A DNA stretch of 38,469 nt from Ornithinimicrobium sp. F0845 (GTDB taxonomy: Bacteria > Actinomycetota > Actinomycetes > Actinomycetales > Dermatophilaceae): contig NZ_JALKAL010000021.1 in assembly GCF_023015765.1 (NCBI RefSeq), forward strand, positions 1 through 38,469, read 5' to 3'. Every line of letters starts with the position of its first letter. The first letter of the stretch is position 1. Of the stretch, positions 1 through 8,622 are shown one piece after another. The position numbers and the translations under genes were made by a program. The notes under the pieces were generated by a model. That model made no database searches and was not told the DNA's origin. It was given only the letters and a program-made list of their open reading frames with translations.

Positions 1-1247
1 CGCGGCAGGCAGTAGGCGAACGCCTCGCGGGCGGCCAGGCCACCAGCGTCCTCGGCCCAGGGGCTGCCCTCGGCGAAGTTGAAGTCGACGTGCTCGAAGG
101 TCATCGTCGCGCCCTTCTCGAGCACGAACGCATCACCCAGGGCCTCGATCTGCTGGACCGTGTCCACGGTGGCCTGCGGCTCGATGATGTTCAGGTCACC
201 GTTGCTCAGGGCCTGGACGTGGGTCTCCGGCGCCGCGAAGCGGAACGTCAGGTTGGAGGTCGCCGGCGGCGGGCCCCAGTAGACGTCGTTCGGGCCGAGG
301 GTGATGTACTCACCCACACTCCACTCCGCGCCCTTGGACGCGTCGATGGTGTACGGGCCGCTGGACTGGGCGATCATCGGGTCCGGCAGGGTCTTCTCCG
401 GGGAGAGCCAGCCGGTGTTCCAGAACTCCGCCGCCGGGGCGATCGCGTCAACGTCGCCCTCCTGGATCGCGGTGACCAGCTCCTCCGGCGTCATACCGGA
501 CTGCTCCGCGGCCACGTGGGACGGGAACGCCCCGCCGACCATCAGCGTGTAGTCCGGGTAGGGCTCGGGGTAGGTGATCGTGAACGTCTTGCCGTTCAGC
601 TCACCCTGCGGGCCGTCCGGGACGTAGATGCCCCAGTCGGTGGCGACGTTGTTGAACGCCGGGACGTAGTCCGGGTCGTCGGCCGGCGGCTCGCCGTAGA
701 TCGACGGCGGGTTGTTGGACGCCCAGTCGAAGAGGTAGTCGTTGTAGGTGATGGGCGTGCCATCCTCCCAGACCGCCTCATCGGAGATGGTGTACTCAAC
801 CGTCAGCGGGTCCTCGCTGGTCACCGTGTAGGTGCCGTAGTCCTCGTCCGGGTAGATCGTGCCGTCCGTGCCGTAGTACCAGAAGCTGGAGCCGAGGCGC
901 GAGGAGACGACCGAGTTGTAGACCGAGTTGGTCTCGGCGGTGTTCGCGTTCAGGCCGGCCCACTCGTCGGCACCCACGGAGAAGAAGATGTTGTCCTGCT
1001 TGGTGGTGATCTCACCCAGGTCCGGCTTGCCGGTGCTACCGGCGGCCTCCTCGCCTTCGCCAGCCTCGGTGGTCTGCTCCGCGTCCTCGGGGGCCGCGGT
1101 GTCCTCGGCCTCCTCTTCCTCGGAGCCCTCGTCGGTGGCCTCGGTGCCCTCAGTCGTCGTGTCGTCGTCAGGGGTGTCCGACGTGCAAGCCGACAGCACC
1201 AGGGCTCCCGCGGCCACGATCGCCATGGTTGTGCGCCTGATCTTCAA
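1..1247 (-). CDS. ABC transporter substrate-binding lipoprotein (peptide/SBP_bac_5 type), C-terminus off window
   Basis: Extracytoplasmic solute-binding lipoprotein that would capture peptides or similar ligands for an ABC importer. Translation from a TTG at 1247 gives a basic start (MKIRRTTM), a hydrophobic stretch and a lipobox LVLSAC with the lipidated Cys at residue 21. A long Asp/Glu/Thr-rich linker follows to about residue 65, then the SBP_bac_5 fold: the YTISDEAVWEDGTPIT region is typical of oligopeptide-binding proteins, and further in are WLSPEKTLPDP and VQALSNGDLNIIEPQATVD. The TTG is chosen because AGGAGG (1252-1257) lies 4 nt upstream and it supplies the basic n-region; an ATG at 1226 would remove the positive charges. 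About 415 codons are visible and the gene runs off the left edge, so partner permease and ATPase genes are not seen. The ligand cannot be told from sequence alone. Confidence 0.9.
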   Translation of the reverse strand, partial: MKIRRTTMAIVAAGALVLSACTSDTPDDDTTTEGTEATDEGSEEEEAEDTAAPEDAEQTTEAGEGEEAAGSTGKPDLGEITTKQDNIFFSVGADEWAGLNANTAETNSVYNSVVSSRLGSSFWYYGTDGTIYPDEDYGTYTVTSEDPLTVEYTISDEAVWEDGTPITYNDYLFDWASNNPPSIYGEPPADDPDYVPAFNNVATDWGIYVPDGPQGELNGKTFTITYPEPYPDYTLMVGGAFPSHVAAEQSGMTPEELVTAIQEGDVDAIAPAAEFWNTGWLSPEKTLPDPMIAQSSGPYTIDASKGAEWSVGEYITLGPNDVYWGPPPATSNLTFRFAAPETHVQALSNGDLNIIEPQATVDTVQQIEALGDAFVLEKGATMTFEHVDFNFAEGSPWAEDAGGLAAREAFAYCLP

Positions 1248-1380
1248 TGTTCCTCCTATTGAGCGGACACATCCGCAGGCGGGTGCCGGCCCCCATGGCC
1301 GGGACCCGGCAGCCTGCAACGCGCCGGGGGGGGTATGCGTGAGCCAAAGTATTCAACAGCGCCCCCGATTACCAACACAA

Positions 1381-1396
1381 GTCACCGCTTGGTGAC
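1381..1396. repeat. Short perfect inverted repeat between priA and the lipoprotein gene
   Basis: GTCACC and GGTGAC form perfect 6-bp arms around a 4-nt centre. The site lies about 135 bp upstream of the solute-binding protein start and about 60 bp after the priA stop codon. It could be an operator for the transporter gene or a weak terminator stem of the preceding operon. There is no T-run, so an operator is slightly favoured. This is inference only. Confidence 0.3.
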
Positions 1397-1454
1397 CCGA
1401 TCGTTACCGAGTTGAGACGCAACCACGAACGCCGTCGAGGAAGGGTCGCGACCG

Positions 1455-3617
1455 CTACAGGTCGAGGTCCAGCGGATCGAGCTGGACGACCAGTTCGCCG
1501 GGCGTCTTGCGCAGGCTCCGGGCAGCGCGCAGGTCCTGCAGCGCCCGCGGCAGGACACCGGCCGCCGACAGGCCACCGCGGCCCGTTGCCTCCCGGATCA
1601 CCAGCCGGTGCGCCCGCTCCTCTTCCCCCGCGCCGGCCGACACCGGGAGCGGCCCGAGGACCTCCAGGCGCGGTCCGTGCGGACCGGTGGTCAGTGCCTC
1701 CGCGGCACCGGCCACGGCCCCGGGCTCGCCCGTGACCGTGGCCGTCCGGCGCGCGGGGGGCAGCCCGAGGGACACACGCTCCTCCAGCTCCCGCCGGGCC
1801 AGCCAGGTCGGGTCCCAGCGGACCAGCGCCTCCACCGGTGGCAGGCCCGCGTGAGGTGGGACCCCGACGAGCACGACGGGCCCGCCCGGCCGGGTCAGTG
1901 CGGCGGCTGCGCTCCACCGGCGCAGCGCCTCGACACCGGCGTCCAGGCCACCGCGGTCGAGCAGTGCCCAACCGTCGAGGAGCAGGGTGGCGGCATAGCC
2001 CTCCTCGGCCACGGGCTCAGCGCCCGTCGTCGCGACGACCACGGCGGGTCGGGCCGGCACCGAGGCCAGGACGTTGCCCGCTCGGGACACGACGACCCGC
2101 GACCCGGGGAAGGAGCGCCCGACCTCCTCCGCCGTCCGCTCCTCCCCGACGACCCGAGACCGGCGCGTGGTGCCGCCACACTCCCGGCACGCTCGGCCCG
2201 CGTCGGGCCGGCCGCACCAGGCACACGTCGCCGACCCGCCGGCGGCGGTGACCCGGAGTGGCCCGGCACAGGCCGCACAGCGCACGGCTGTCCGGCAGTG
2301 CTCGCAGCTGAGCCCCGCCAGGTAACCGCGCCGGGGCACCTGCACGAGCACCGGGCCCCGCAGGAGTCCGTCCTTGACGGCGCGCCAGGCCACGCTCGGC
2401 ATCCGGGCGACCGCAGCGGCCGCGTCGCGTGCCGCGAGGTGCCCCTCGCCGGCCACGGTGACCCGTGGTGCCAGGGCGGCCACGGAGTCGGCGCGCACGT
2501 CCGGGAGCTCACCGCGCTGGACCCACTGCTGCACCTGGACCGTGCGGGTGTAGCCCCCCACGAGCAGCGCGGCCCCGCAGAGCGCGGCCCGACGGCGCAG
2601 CACCTCCCGCACGTGCGGATACGGTGCCCGCGGCTCCTGCAGGTTGTCATCGCCGTCGTCCCACCAGACCACCAGTCCGAGATCACGCACCGGGGCAAAG
2701 GCGGCCGACCGGGAGCCGAGGACGACCCGGACGTGGCCCCGCAGCACCCGGACCCATGCACGGTAACGCTGCTCGGGCCCCAGGTCGGCGGTCAGCCGGA
2801 CGTAGGAATCCGGTCCGAGGACGTCGTCGAGGGCGGTCGCGACCCGCTCGATGTCGCGGTGGTCCGGCAGGACGACGACACTGCCCCGTCCGGACACGTG
2901 CACGGCAGCGACCGCCGTCGCCAGGGCGGCAGGCCAGCCCTCCGGCGACCCGGCATCCGGCGCCGCGAGCCAGGCAGCGGCCGGCGACTCCCCCGCCTCC
3001 AGCCGACGGATCAGGGCCGCACCCGCGGGGTAGGGCTGCCAGCCCCGCGGCGCGTCCCCCGGCGCCGGGCCTCCGGACAAGGACGCGCGTGACGTGGGAG
3101 CCGGTGGCTCCGGTGAGTCGGCCGGCACCGACCTCTCGGCACGGGCGTGACGTGGCGGGACGGCCAGCCGCAGCACGTCGGCGAACGTCCCCCCGTAGTG
3201 GTCGGCGAGGTCCCGGCAGAGCGCCACGAGGTGGGGCGTGAGCACGACCTCGTCCGAGACGACCTTGAGCAGCGGGGCCAGGCGACCGGCGTGCTCGGCC
3301 TCGGCGCGGCGCTCCACGACGAACCCGTCGACCTGTCGGCCGGCGAACCGCACCCGCACCCGCACCCCGGGACGGGCGCGGTCGGCCAGGTCGGCCGGGA
3401 CGGCATACTCGAACGGACGGTCCAGGTGCGCCAGGTGGCTGTCGACCACCACCACCGCCACCGGCTCGTCCACGACCGGATCAGACGCGCGAGCGGCACC
3501 CCGCGCGCCGCTCGACCCACCGGTCTCCGACGGCCCGCTGCGCCCCCCGGACCGATGCGCGGAGGGAACGGCCAGCCCCGCGAGGGTCGGCTGACCGTCG
3601 GGCTCGTCGGGCACCAC
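1455..3617 (-). CDS. priA: Primosomal protein N' PriA, actinobacterial type without helicase motifs
   Basis: Replication-restart protein that recognises stalled forks. The 720-residue protein has the N-terminal 3'-end-binding region (VDSHLAHLDRPFEYAVP, then VRVRFAGRQVDGFVV). A central region follows with a helicase-like outline, and from about residue 432 to 480 there is an eight-cysteine zinc-binding block (CEHC, CAAC, CAWC, CREC). The Walker A loop is absent (GSPEGW sits where a GxGKT would be expected) and the DEEH box reads WWDDGDD. Loss of helicase motifs is known for actinobacterial PriA, so this is the family norm and not decay. The start is GTG at 3617; GAGGGG at 3625-3630 overlaps the metK stop codon and is 7 nt upstream, so translation is probably coupled to metK. 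Confidence 0.9.
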   Translation of the reverse strand: MVPDEPDGQPTLAGLAVPSAHRSGGRSGPSETGGSSGARGAARASDPVVDEPVAVVVVDSHLAHLDRPFEYAVPADLADRARPGVRVRVRFAGRQVDGFVVERRAEAEHAGRLAPLLKVVSDEVVLTPHLVALCRDLADHYGGTFADVLRLAVPPRHARAERSVPADSPEPPAPTSRASLSGGPAPGDAPRGWQPYPAGAALIRRLEAGESPAAAWLAAPDAGSPEGWPAALATAVAAVHVSGRGSVVVLPDHRDIERVATALDDVLGPDSYVRLTADLGPEQRYRAWVRVLRGHVRVVLGSRSAAFAPVRDLGLVVWWDDGDDNLQEPRAPYPHVREVLRRRAALCGAALLVGGYTRTVQVQQWVQRGELPDVRADSVAALAPRVTVAGEGHLAARDAAAAVARMPSVAWRAVKDGLLRGPVLVQVPRRGYLAGLSCEHCRTAVRCAACAGPLRVTAAGGSATCAWCGRPDAGRACRECGGTTRRSRVVGEERTAEEVGRSFPGSRVVVSRAGNVLASVPARPAVVVATTGAEPVAEEGYAATLLLDGWALLDRGGLDAGVEALRRWSAAAALTRPGGPVVLVGVPPHAGLPPVEALVRWDPTWLARRELEERVSLGLPPARRTATVTGEPGAVAGAAEALTTGPHGPRLEVLGPLPVSAGAGEEERAHRLVIREATGRGGLSAAGVLPRALQDLRAARSLRKTPGELVVQLDPLDLDL

Positions 3618-3628
3618 CTCCGGTCCCC

Positions 3629-4843
3629 TCAGACTGCTGCCCGGAGATCCTCGATGCGGTTGGTCTCCTCCCAGGTGAACGGCCGCTCGAGGCCCTCGGC
3701 CGTCGTGCGGCCGAAGTGCCCGTAGGCGGCGGTCGCCTGGTAGATGGGACGCAGCAGGTCGAGCTCCTCGACGATCGCCGCCGGCCGCAGGTCGAACACC
3801 TTGGTGATGGCGTCCTGGATGCGCTCGACCGGGCGGGTCTCGGTGCCGAACGTCTCGACGTAGAGGCCCACGGGCGTGGCGGCACCGATCGCATACGCGA
3901 CCTGGATCTCGCAGCGTCCGGCCAGGCCGGCCGCCACGACGTTCTTGGCGACCCAGCGCATGGCGTAGGCCGCCGACCGGTCCACCTTGGAGGGGTCCTT
4001 GCCGGAGAACGCCCCGCCACCGTGCCGGGCCATGCCGCCGTAGGTGTCGACGATGATCTTGCGGCCGGTGAGCCCGGCGTCACCCATCGGGCCGCCGATC
4101 ACGAACTTGCCCGTCGGGTTGACCAGGAGCCGGTGGTCGCCGGTCTCGAGCTGCAGCCCGTTGTCCCGGGCCCGCTGCAGCACCGGCTCGATGACGCGCG
4201 CCCGGATGTCCGGCTCCAGCTGGTCCCGCAGGCTGACACCCTCGGCGTGCTGCGTTGACAGGACGATGGTGTCCAGCCGCACCGCCCGGTCGCCGTCGTA
4301 CTCGATGGTGACCTGGGTCTTGCCGTCCGGACGGAGGTAGTCCAGCTCGTTGGACTTGCGCGCCTGGGTCAGTTGCTCCGCGAGCCGGTGGGCCAGCCAG
4401 ATCGGCACCGGCATCAGCTCGGGGGTGTCGTTGCACGCGTAGCCGAACATCAGCCCCTGGTCCCCGGCGCCGAGCAGGTCGTACTGGTCCGCCGAGGCGT
4501 GCTCGCGCTGCTCGTAGGCCGTGTCCACCCCGGCCGCGATGTCGGCGGACTGGCCGCCGATCGAGACCTCGACACCACAGGTGCGGCCGTCGAAACCCTT
4601 GTGCGAGTTGTCGTAGCCGATGGCCAGGATCGTGTCACGGACGATCGTGGGGATGTCCGCGTAACCCGTCGTGCGCACCTCCCCCGCCACGTGCACCAAC
4701 CCGGTGGTCACCAGCGTCTCGACGGCGACGCGGGACTGCGGGTCCTGGCGCAGCAGCTCGTCCAGGATGCCGTCGCTGATCTGGTCACAGATCTTGTCGG
4801 GGTGACCCTCGGTGACGGACTCAGAGGTGAATAGACGTGGCAC
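3629..4843 (-). CDS. metK: S-adenosylmethionine synthetase
   Basis: Cytosolic enzyme making S-adenosylmethionine from methionine and ATP. At 404 residues it is normal family length. Visible signatures are the N-terminal [20 protein letters not shown] (ATP and methionine contacts), [12 protein letters not shown] (signature 1, middle) and [16 protein letters not shown] (signature 2, P-loop-like), all intact. The start is GTG at 4843, preceded by GAGGAG (4851-4856) at 7 nt. It lies between coaBC (gap 49 bp) and priA (gap 11 bp), all on the minus strand. The rpoZ-coaBC-metK-priA order is widespread in actinobacteria, so the assignment is secure. Confidence 0.97.
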   Translation of the reverse strand: MPRLFTSESVTEGHPDKICDQISDGILDELLRQDPQSRVAVETLVTTGLVHVAGEVRTTGYADIPTIVRDTILAIGYDNSHKGFDGRTCGVEVSIGGQSADIAAGVDTAYEQREHASADQYDLLGAGDQGLMFGYACNDTPELMPVPIWLAHRLAEQLTQARKSNELDYLRPDGKTQVTIEYDGDRAVRLDTIVLSTQHAEGVSLRDQLEPDIRARVIEPVLQRARDNGLQLETGDHRLLVNPTGKFVIGGPMGDAGLTGRKIIVDTYGGMARHGGGAFSGKDPSKVDRSAAYAMRWVAKNVVAAGLAGRCEIQVAYAIGAATPVGLYVETFGTETRPVERIQDAITKVFDLRPAAIVEELDLLRPIYQATAAYGHFGRTTAEGLERPFTWEETNRIEDLRAAV

Positions 4844-4892
4844 GGATGGACTCCTCGGGGGTGCAGCGGCTGCTGGCGGGACTCGGCGCAGT

Positions 4893-6200
4893 CTACTGTC
4901 CGGCAGGGACAGTGCCGTGGCCTGTCAACAGGTCCGCGACCTCGTCCCACACCGCGCCCGCGACGACTAGCTTGGGGGCCGGTCCCACGGTGCGCACCTC
5001 CTCGGAGTCCGGGCGCAACAGGTGCACCATCGAGTCGTCCTTGCCGAACGTCACGTCGCGGCCGACCTCGTTGGCCACCAGCAGGTCACAGCCCTTGCGC
5101 GCCAGCTTGGCTCGCGCGAGGGTCAGGACGTCGCCGCTGGCGTCGCCCGTCTCGGCCGCGAAGCCGACGATGACCGGGGAGGCCGAGGTGCCACGCTCGG
5201 CGACCAGGCCGGCGAGGATGTCGGGGTTGCGCACCAGCTCGATGGTCGGGGCCGCGTCCTGCTGCCCCTCGCCGTGGGTCTTCTTGATCTTGTTGTCCTG
5301 GTAGTCCCTGGGGCGGAAGTCGGCGACCGCGGCGGCCATGACGACCGCGTCGGCACCGGGCAGGGCCGCCCGGACCGCTTCCTGGAGCTCCAGTGCCGTC
5401 TCGATCCGGACCACCTCGACCCCGGCCGGGACGAGCAGGTCGGAGTTGGCCGACACCAGCGTCACCCGCGCGCCCCGCGCCGCCGCGGCCTCGGCGAGCG
5501 CATAACCCTGCTTGCCCGAGGAACGGTTGCCCAGGAAGCGGACCGGGTCCAGCGGCTCACGCGTGCCCCCGGCGCTCACCACGACGTGGCGACCGGCCAG
5601 GTCACCTGCGAGGGGGTCGGCAGACCCGGGAGTATGACGATCGCTCCCCTGGCCGGGAGCGGTCCCGTCCTCGTCGCGGTCGACGAGCGCCACGGCAGCC
5701 GCGAAGATCTCCTCCGGCTCCGGCAGCCGACCCGGTCCGGTATCGACACCGGTGAGGCGTCCGGAGGCCGGGTCCAGCACGTGCACCCCGTGCTCGCGCA
5801 ACCGCGTCACGTTGGCGGCGGTCGCCGGGTGCGTCCACATCTCGGTGTGCATCGCCGGGGCCATCAGGATCGGGCAGCGGGCGGTCAACAGGGTGTTGGT
5901 CAGCAGGTCGTCGGCCTGCCCGTGCGCGGCGCGCGCCAGCAGGTCGGCGGTTGCCGGTGCCACCACGACCAGGTCCGCCTCGTGGCCCAGCCGGACGTGC
6001 GGGACCTCGTGGACGGAGGTCCACACGTCGGTGGCGACCGGTCGACCGGACAGCGCCGCCCACGTGGGCTCACCGACGAAGCGCAGCGCCGCCGCGGTCG
6101 GCACGACGGTCACCTCATAGCCCGCCTCGGTGAACAACCGCAGCAGGAGCGCCGCCTTGTAGGCGGCGATGCCGCCGCTGACACCGAGCACGAGTTTCAT
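4893..6200 (-). CDS. coaBC: Bifunctional phosphopantothenoylcysteine decarboxylase / phosphopantothenate-cysteine ligase
   Basis: Performs two successive steps of coenzyme A synthesis. The N-terminal CoaC half (about 1-190) has the flavin-binding start [14 protein letters not shown], the [19 protein letters not shown] region with the active-site His, and the substrate clamp PAMHTEMW (His replaces the more usual Asn, a common variation). The CoaB half begins about residue 200 with [23 protein letters not shown] and continues through [11 protein letters not shown] and NKIKK; a short polar insert ([11 protein letters not shown]) follows the lysine motif. The total of 435 residues is slightly longer than typical because of the linker between domains. 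The ATG at 6200 gives the canonical [10 protein letters not shown] start. It follows rpoZ by 123 bp, which holds no gene. Confidence 0.96.
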   Translation of the reverse strand: MKLVLGVSGGIAAYKAALLLRLFTEAGYEVTVVPTAAALRFVGEPTWAALSGRPVATDVWTSVHEVPHVRLGHEADLVVVAPATADLLARAAHGQADDLLTNTLLTARCPILMAPAMHTEMWTHPATAANVTRLREHGVHVLDPASGRLTGVDTGPGRLPEPEEIFAAAVALVDRDEDGTAPGQGSDRHTPGSADPLAGDLAGRHVVVSAGGTREPLDPVRFLGNRSSGKQGYALAEAAAARGARVTLVSANSDLLVPAGVEVVRIETALELQEAVRAALPGADAVVMAAAVADFRPRDYQDNKIKKTHGEGQQDAAPTIELVRNPDILAGLVAERGTSASPVIVGFAAETGDASGDVLTLARAKLARKGCDLLVANEVGRDVTFGKDDSMVHLLRPDSEEVRTVGPAPKLVVAGAVWDEVADLLTGHGTVPAGQ

Positions 6201-6323
6201 GTCAGAGGTCTCCCTGCGGCAGGTGGGCGGCGATCGGTCCCGGCGGTGAGCTTACTGCCCCCGTGCCCGACGTCCGGTGAGACCTGCAGTCGGTGCAGCA
6301 GAGGTCAGTCCATGCGGCAGCGT

Positions 6324-6587
6324 TCAGTTCTCGGGGGTGGAGGTGTGCAGCTTGCCCTGGTTGACCTCGTGCAGCGCGATGGACAGCGGCTTGTCGGTCA
6401 TCTCCGACTCGACCAGCGGCCCGACATACTCCAGCAGGCCTTCGGAGAGCTGGGAGTAGTAGGCGTTGATCTGGCGGGCGCGCTTGGCGGCGTAGATGAC
6501 CAGGGCGTACTTGGAGTCGGCCCGCTTGAGCAGGTCGTCGATCGGGGGGTTGGTGATGCCCTCCGGGGCGGCAATGGTGCCAATCAC
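6324..6587 (-). CDS. rpoZ: RNA polymerase omega subunit
   Basis: Small subunit that assists assembly of RNA polymerase by holding the beta-prime subunit. The 87-residue protein shows the omega core: [19 protein letters not shown], then the AAKRARQIN helix and the C-terminal [15 protein letters not shown], as in other actinobacterial omegas. The GTG start at 6587 overlaps the gmk stop codon (GTGA), so translation is coupled to gmk. A start at any later codon would cut the conserved N-terminus. Confidence 0.96.
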   Translation of the reverse strand: MIGTIAAPEGITNPPIDDLLKRADSKYALVIYAAKRARQINAYYSQLSEGLLEYVGPLVESEMTDKPLSIALHEVNQGKLHTSTPEN

Positions 6588-7264
6588 GTCAGCTGTGTCC
6601 TCGTCGTCTCGGTGCGCTGCCCGGCTCGCGAGGGAAGGTCCTCGGGGCCTGGGCTGCGGGGTTCAGACATCAATGATACGAGTTCCTCGCCCGCACGTGA
6701 AACATCGTCGTTGATAATGCGGGCGTCGAACTCCGACACGGCCTTCAGCTCGGTGCGGGCCGTGTCCAGCCGCACCTGCTGCTCGGCCTCGGTCTCGGTG
6801 CCCCGTCCGATCAGCCGTTCGACCAGGTCCTCCCACGAGGGCGGCTCCAGGAAGACGAAGAAGGCCCCGGGCATGGCCTCACGAACCTGCCGTGCTCCCG
6901 CCAGGTCGATCTCGAGCAGGGCTGGTCGTCCGTTCGCGAGGGCCCGCTCGACCGGACCGCGCGGGGTGCCATAGCGGGCGCGGCCGTGCACGACGGCCCA
7001 CTCGAGGAACTCCCCGGCGTCCTGGAGTCGGTCGAACTCCTGGTCGTCGACGAAGTGGTAGTGGACCCCGTCGACCTCGCCGGGACGGGGTCGACGGGTG
7101 GTCATCGACACCGACAGCCACACCTGGGGATGGTGCCGACGGATGTAGGCCGCGACCGTGCCCTTCCCGACGGCGGTGGGACCGGCCAGGACCACGAGAC
7201 GGGGGCTCTCCGTCCGGTCCCCCCTGCCGTCCGGGTGCCCCGTGCCCTCCGGGGCGCGTGTCAA
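6584..7264 (-). CDS. gmk: Guanylate kinase
   Basis: Phosphorylates GMP to GDP with ATP. The P-loop is GPTAVGKGT at residues 28-36 (PTA instead of the commoner PSG). It is followed by [20 protein letters not shown], the GMP-binding region, and by [18 protein letters not shown]. An open reading frame continues upstream into mihF to 7327, but that part is an out-of-frame shadow of mihF. The TTG at 7264, just after the mihF stop, is the most likely start: it gives 226 residues with a short disordered lead, as in related kinases. A GAGGG lies 11 nt upstream of it, which is longer than ideal, so the start is moderately certain. The gene is flanked by mihF and rpoZ, the usual actinobacterial arrangement. 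Confidence 0.93.
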   Translation of the reverse strand: MTRAPEGTGHPDGRGDRTESPRLVVLAGPTAVGKGTVAAYIRRHHPQVWLSVSMTTRRPRPGEVDGVHYHFVDDQEFDRLQDAGEFLEWAVVHGRARYGTPRGPVERALANGRPALLEIDLAGARQVREAMPGAFFVFLEPPSWEDLVERLIGRGTETEAEQQVRLDTARTELKAVSEFDARIINDDVSRAGEELVSLMSEPRSPGPEDLPSRAGQRTETTRTQLT

Positions 7265-7271
7265 GGGGTGA

Positions 7272-7589
7272 TCAGCCCTCGTTGAAGTAGGCGAGCAGGT
7301 CACGGGTCTGGTTCGCGCCCAGTCCACGGACCCGGCGGCTCTCGGAGATGCCGACGGTCTCCATGATCTGCTTCGCGCGGACCCGCCCCACTCCCGGCAT
7401 CGACTCCAGCAGCGCCGACACCTTCATCTTGCCGACGATGTCGCTGTCCTTGCCCTCGGCCAGGACATCGGCCAGGGAACCCTGCGAGTTCTTCAAGCGG
7501 TTCTTGACCGCAGCGCGCTCACGGCGCGCGACCGCCGCCTTGGCCAGAGCCTCGGCTCGCTGCTCAGGTGTCAGCTGGGGAAGTGCCAC
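7272..7589 (-). CDS. mihF: Actinobacterial integration host factor (mIHF)
   Basis: Nucleoid-associated DNA-bending protein specific to actinobacteria, unrelated in fold to the enterobacterial IHF heterodimer. The protein reads VALPQLTPEQRAEALAKAA, a basic helix (RRERAAVKNRLKN), then the H2TH-like DNA-binding part MPGVGRVRAKQIMETVGI and the C-terminal GLGANQTRDLLAYF. The GTG at 7589 is preferred over an in-frame ATG at 7610: AAGGAG (7595-7600) is 5 nt upstream and the resulting 105-residue product begins like its relatives, whereas the ATG has no ribosome binding site. It sits ahead of gmk, 7 bp apart. Confidence 0.93.
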   Translation of the reverse strand: MALPQLTPEQRAEALAKAAVARRERAAVKNRLKNSQGSLADVLAEGKDSDIVGKMKVSALLESMPGVGRVRAKQIMETVGISESRRVRGLGANQTRDLLAYFNEG

Positions 7590-7633
7590 GGTTGCTCCTT
7601 CATCGGTCATGTTGAGTGGTCGTCCTGCAGAGT

Positions 7634-7653
7634 CCGGCGCCGCGGTGCGCCGG
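7634..7653. terminator. GC-rich stem-loop between pyrF and mihF
   Basis: CCGGCGC (7634-7640) and GCGCCGG (7647-7653) are perfect 7-bp arms around a 6-nt loop, in the 175-bp gap between the pyrF stop and the mihF start. No T-run follows on the minus strand, so it is not a classical intrinsic terminator. It may partly separate the pyrimidine genes from mihF-gmk-rpoZ, or be structure in a mihF leader. Confidence 0.4.
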
Positions 7654-7764
7654 CCTCATCCTGCCCTGCCCCTGGGGGCGGAGAGGGTCAGCTCGCCCGA
7701 CGGCGGTCCATGATGCCCTCCCCTGCGAACCTAGCGACATGGGTGACAGCCTGCCAACCCCAGG

Positions 7765-8613
7765 TCAGGTCCACAACTGCGAGACCAGCTCCGAGCTCAG
7801 CCTGTCGGCCGTGGCGCGGATCTGCTCCGGTCCAGGTCCCGCGGAGAGGATACCCCGGCTCACGGGCACCAGCACACGGCGGTGCAGCCCGGCGAAGGTC
7901 GCGGCCACGTCCTGGGCCGTGGCCCCCTGCGCCCCGACCCCGGGCGCCAGGACGAGGCCGTTGGCGGCGACCAGGTCGATCCCGAGCCGCTGCGGCGCCT
8001 CCCCGACCGTCGCGCCGACGACCATCCCGACGTCCCCCACGGGCTCCGCGCCCGCGTTTCGGCGAGTCACGTCGGCCACGACCGTTCGAGCGACCGACGG
8101 CTCCCCCGCGTGCTGGACGGCCGGCGCCTCGGGGTTGGAGGTGAGCGCCAGGACGAAGACTCCGCGCCCGGTCGCGGCCGCCGTGTCCAGGGCAGGTGCC
8201 AGGGCGCCGGTGCCCAGGTAGGGCGTGACGGTGATGGCGTCCGCGGCGAGGGGCGCTCCGTCGGCCAGGTACGCCTCGGCGTACGCCGCCATCGTGGAGC
8301 CGACGTCCCCGCGCTTCACGTCGAGCACGCTCAACGTCCCGGCGGACCGCAGGTCAGCCAGGAGTTGCTCCAGGGCTGCGACGCCGGCCGCGCCGTGCCG
8401 CTCGAAGAAGGCCGACTGGGGCTTGACCGCGGCGACCCGCCCAGCCACCGCCTCGAGCACTCCATCGCAGAACCGTGACAGGCCGTCGGCCGAGTCGGGC
8501 AGGCCCCAGCTCGCCAGCAGCCCCGGGTGCGGGTCAATCCCCACGCACAGCGGCCCGTGGGCCTCCATGGCGGTGAGCAGCCGGGCGCTGAATCGGGGTC
8601 GATCGTGTGCCAT
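7765..8613 (-). CDS. pyrF: Orotidine 5'-phosphate decarboxylase (class used by actinobacteria)
   Basis: Last step of UMP synthesis: decarboxylates OMP to UMP. The protein carries CVGIDPHPGLL, VAAVKPQSAFFERHG and the catalytic SVLDVKRGDVGST (Asp-Lys-Asp network), then VTPYLGTGAL, VLAPGVGAQG and a C-terminal VPVSRGIL, all as expected for the PyrF subfamily of about 270-290 residues. The ATG at 8613 is preferred over an in-frame GTG at 8619, because GAGGAG (8619-8624) overlaps that GTG but lies 5 nt from the ATG. The ribosome binding site also overlaps the stop codon of the upstream pyrD-like gene, so the two are coupled. Confidence 0.95.
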   Translation of the reverse strand: MAHDRPRFSARLLTAMEAHGPLCVGIDPHPGLLASWGLPDSADGLSRFCDGVLEAVAGRVAAVKPQSAFFERHGAAGVAALEQLLADLRSAGTLSVLDVKRGDVGSTMAAYAEAYLADGAPLAADAITVTPYLGTGALAPALDTAAATGRGVFVLALTSNPEAPAVQHAGEPSVARTVVADVTRRNAGAEPVGDVGMVVGATVGEAPQRLGIDLVAANGLVLAPGVGAQGATAQDVAATFAGLHRRVLVPVSRGILSAGPGPEQIRATADRLSSELVSQLWT

Positions 8614-8622
8614 GTGCACTCC

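Noticed and set aside
90-1262. Plus-strand open frame of 390 codons at the left edge
   Set aside because: Arg/Val/Gly-rich antisense shadow; the minus strand encodes an unmistakable solute-binding lipoprotein.
4844-4892. SAM riboswitch upstream of metK
   Set aside because: The 49-bp gap after coaBC is too short and lacks the paired elements.
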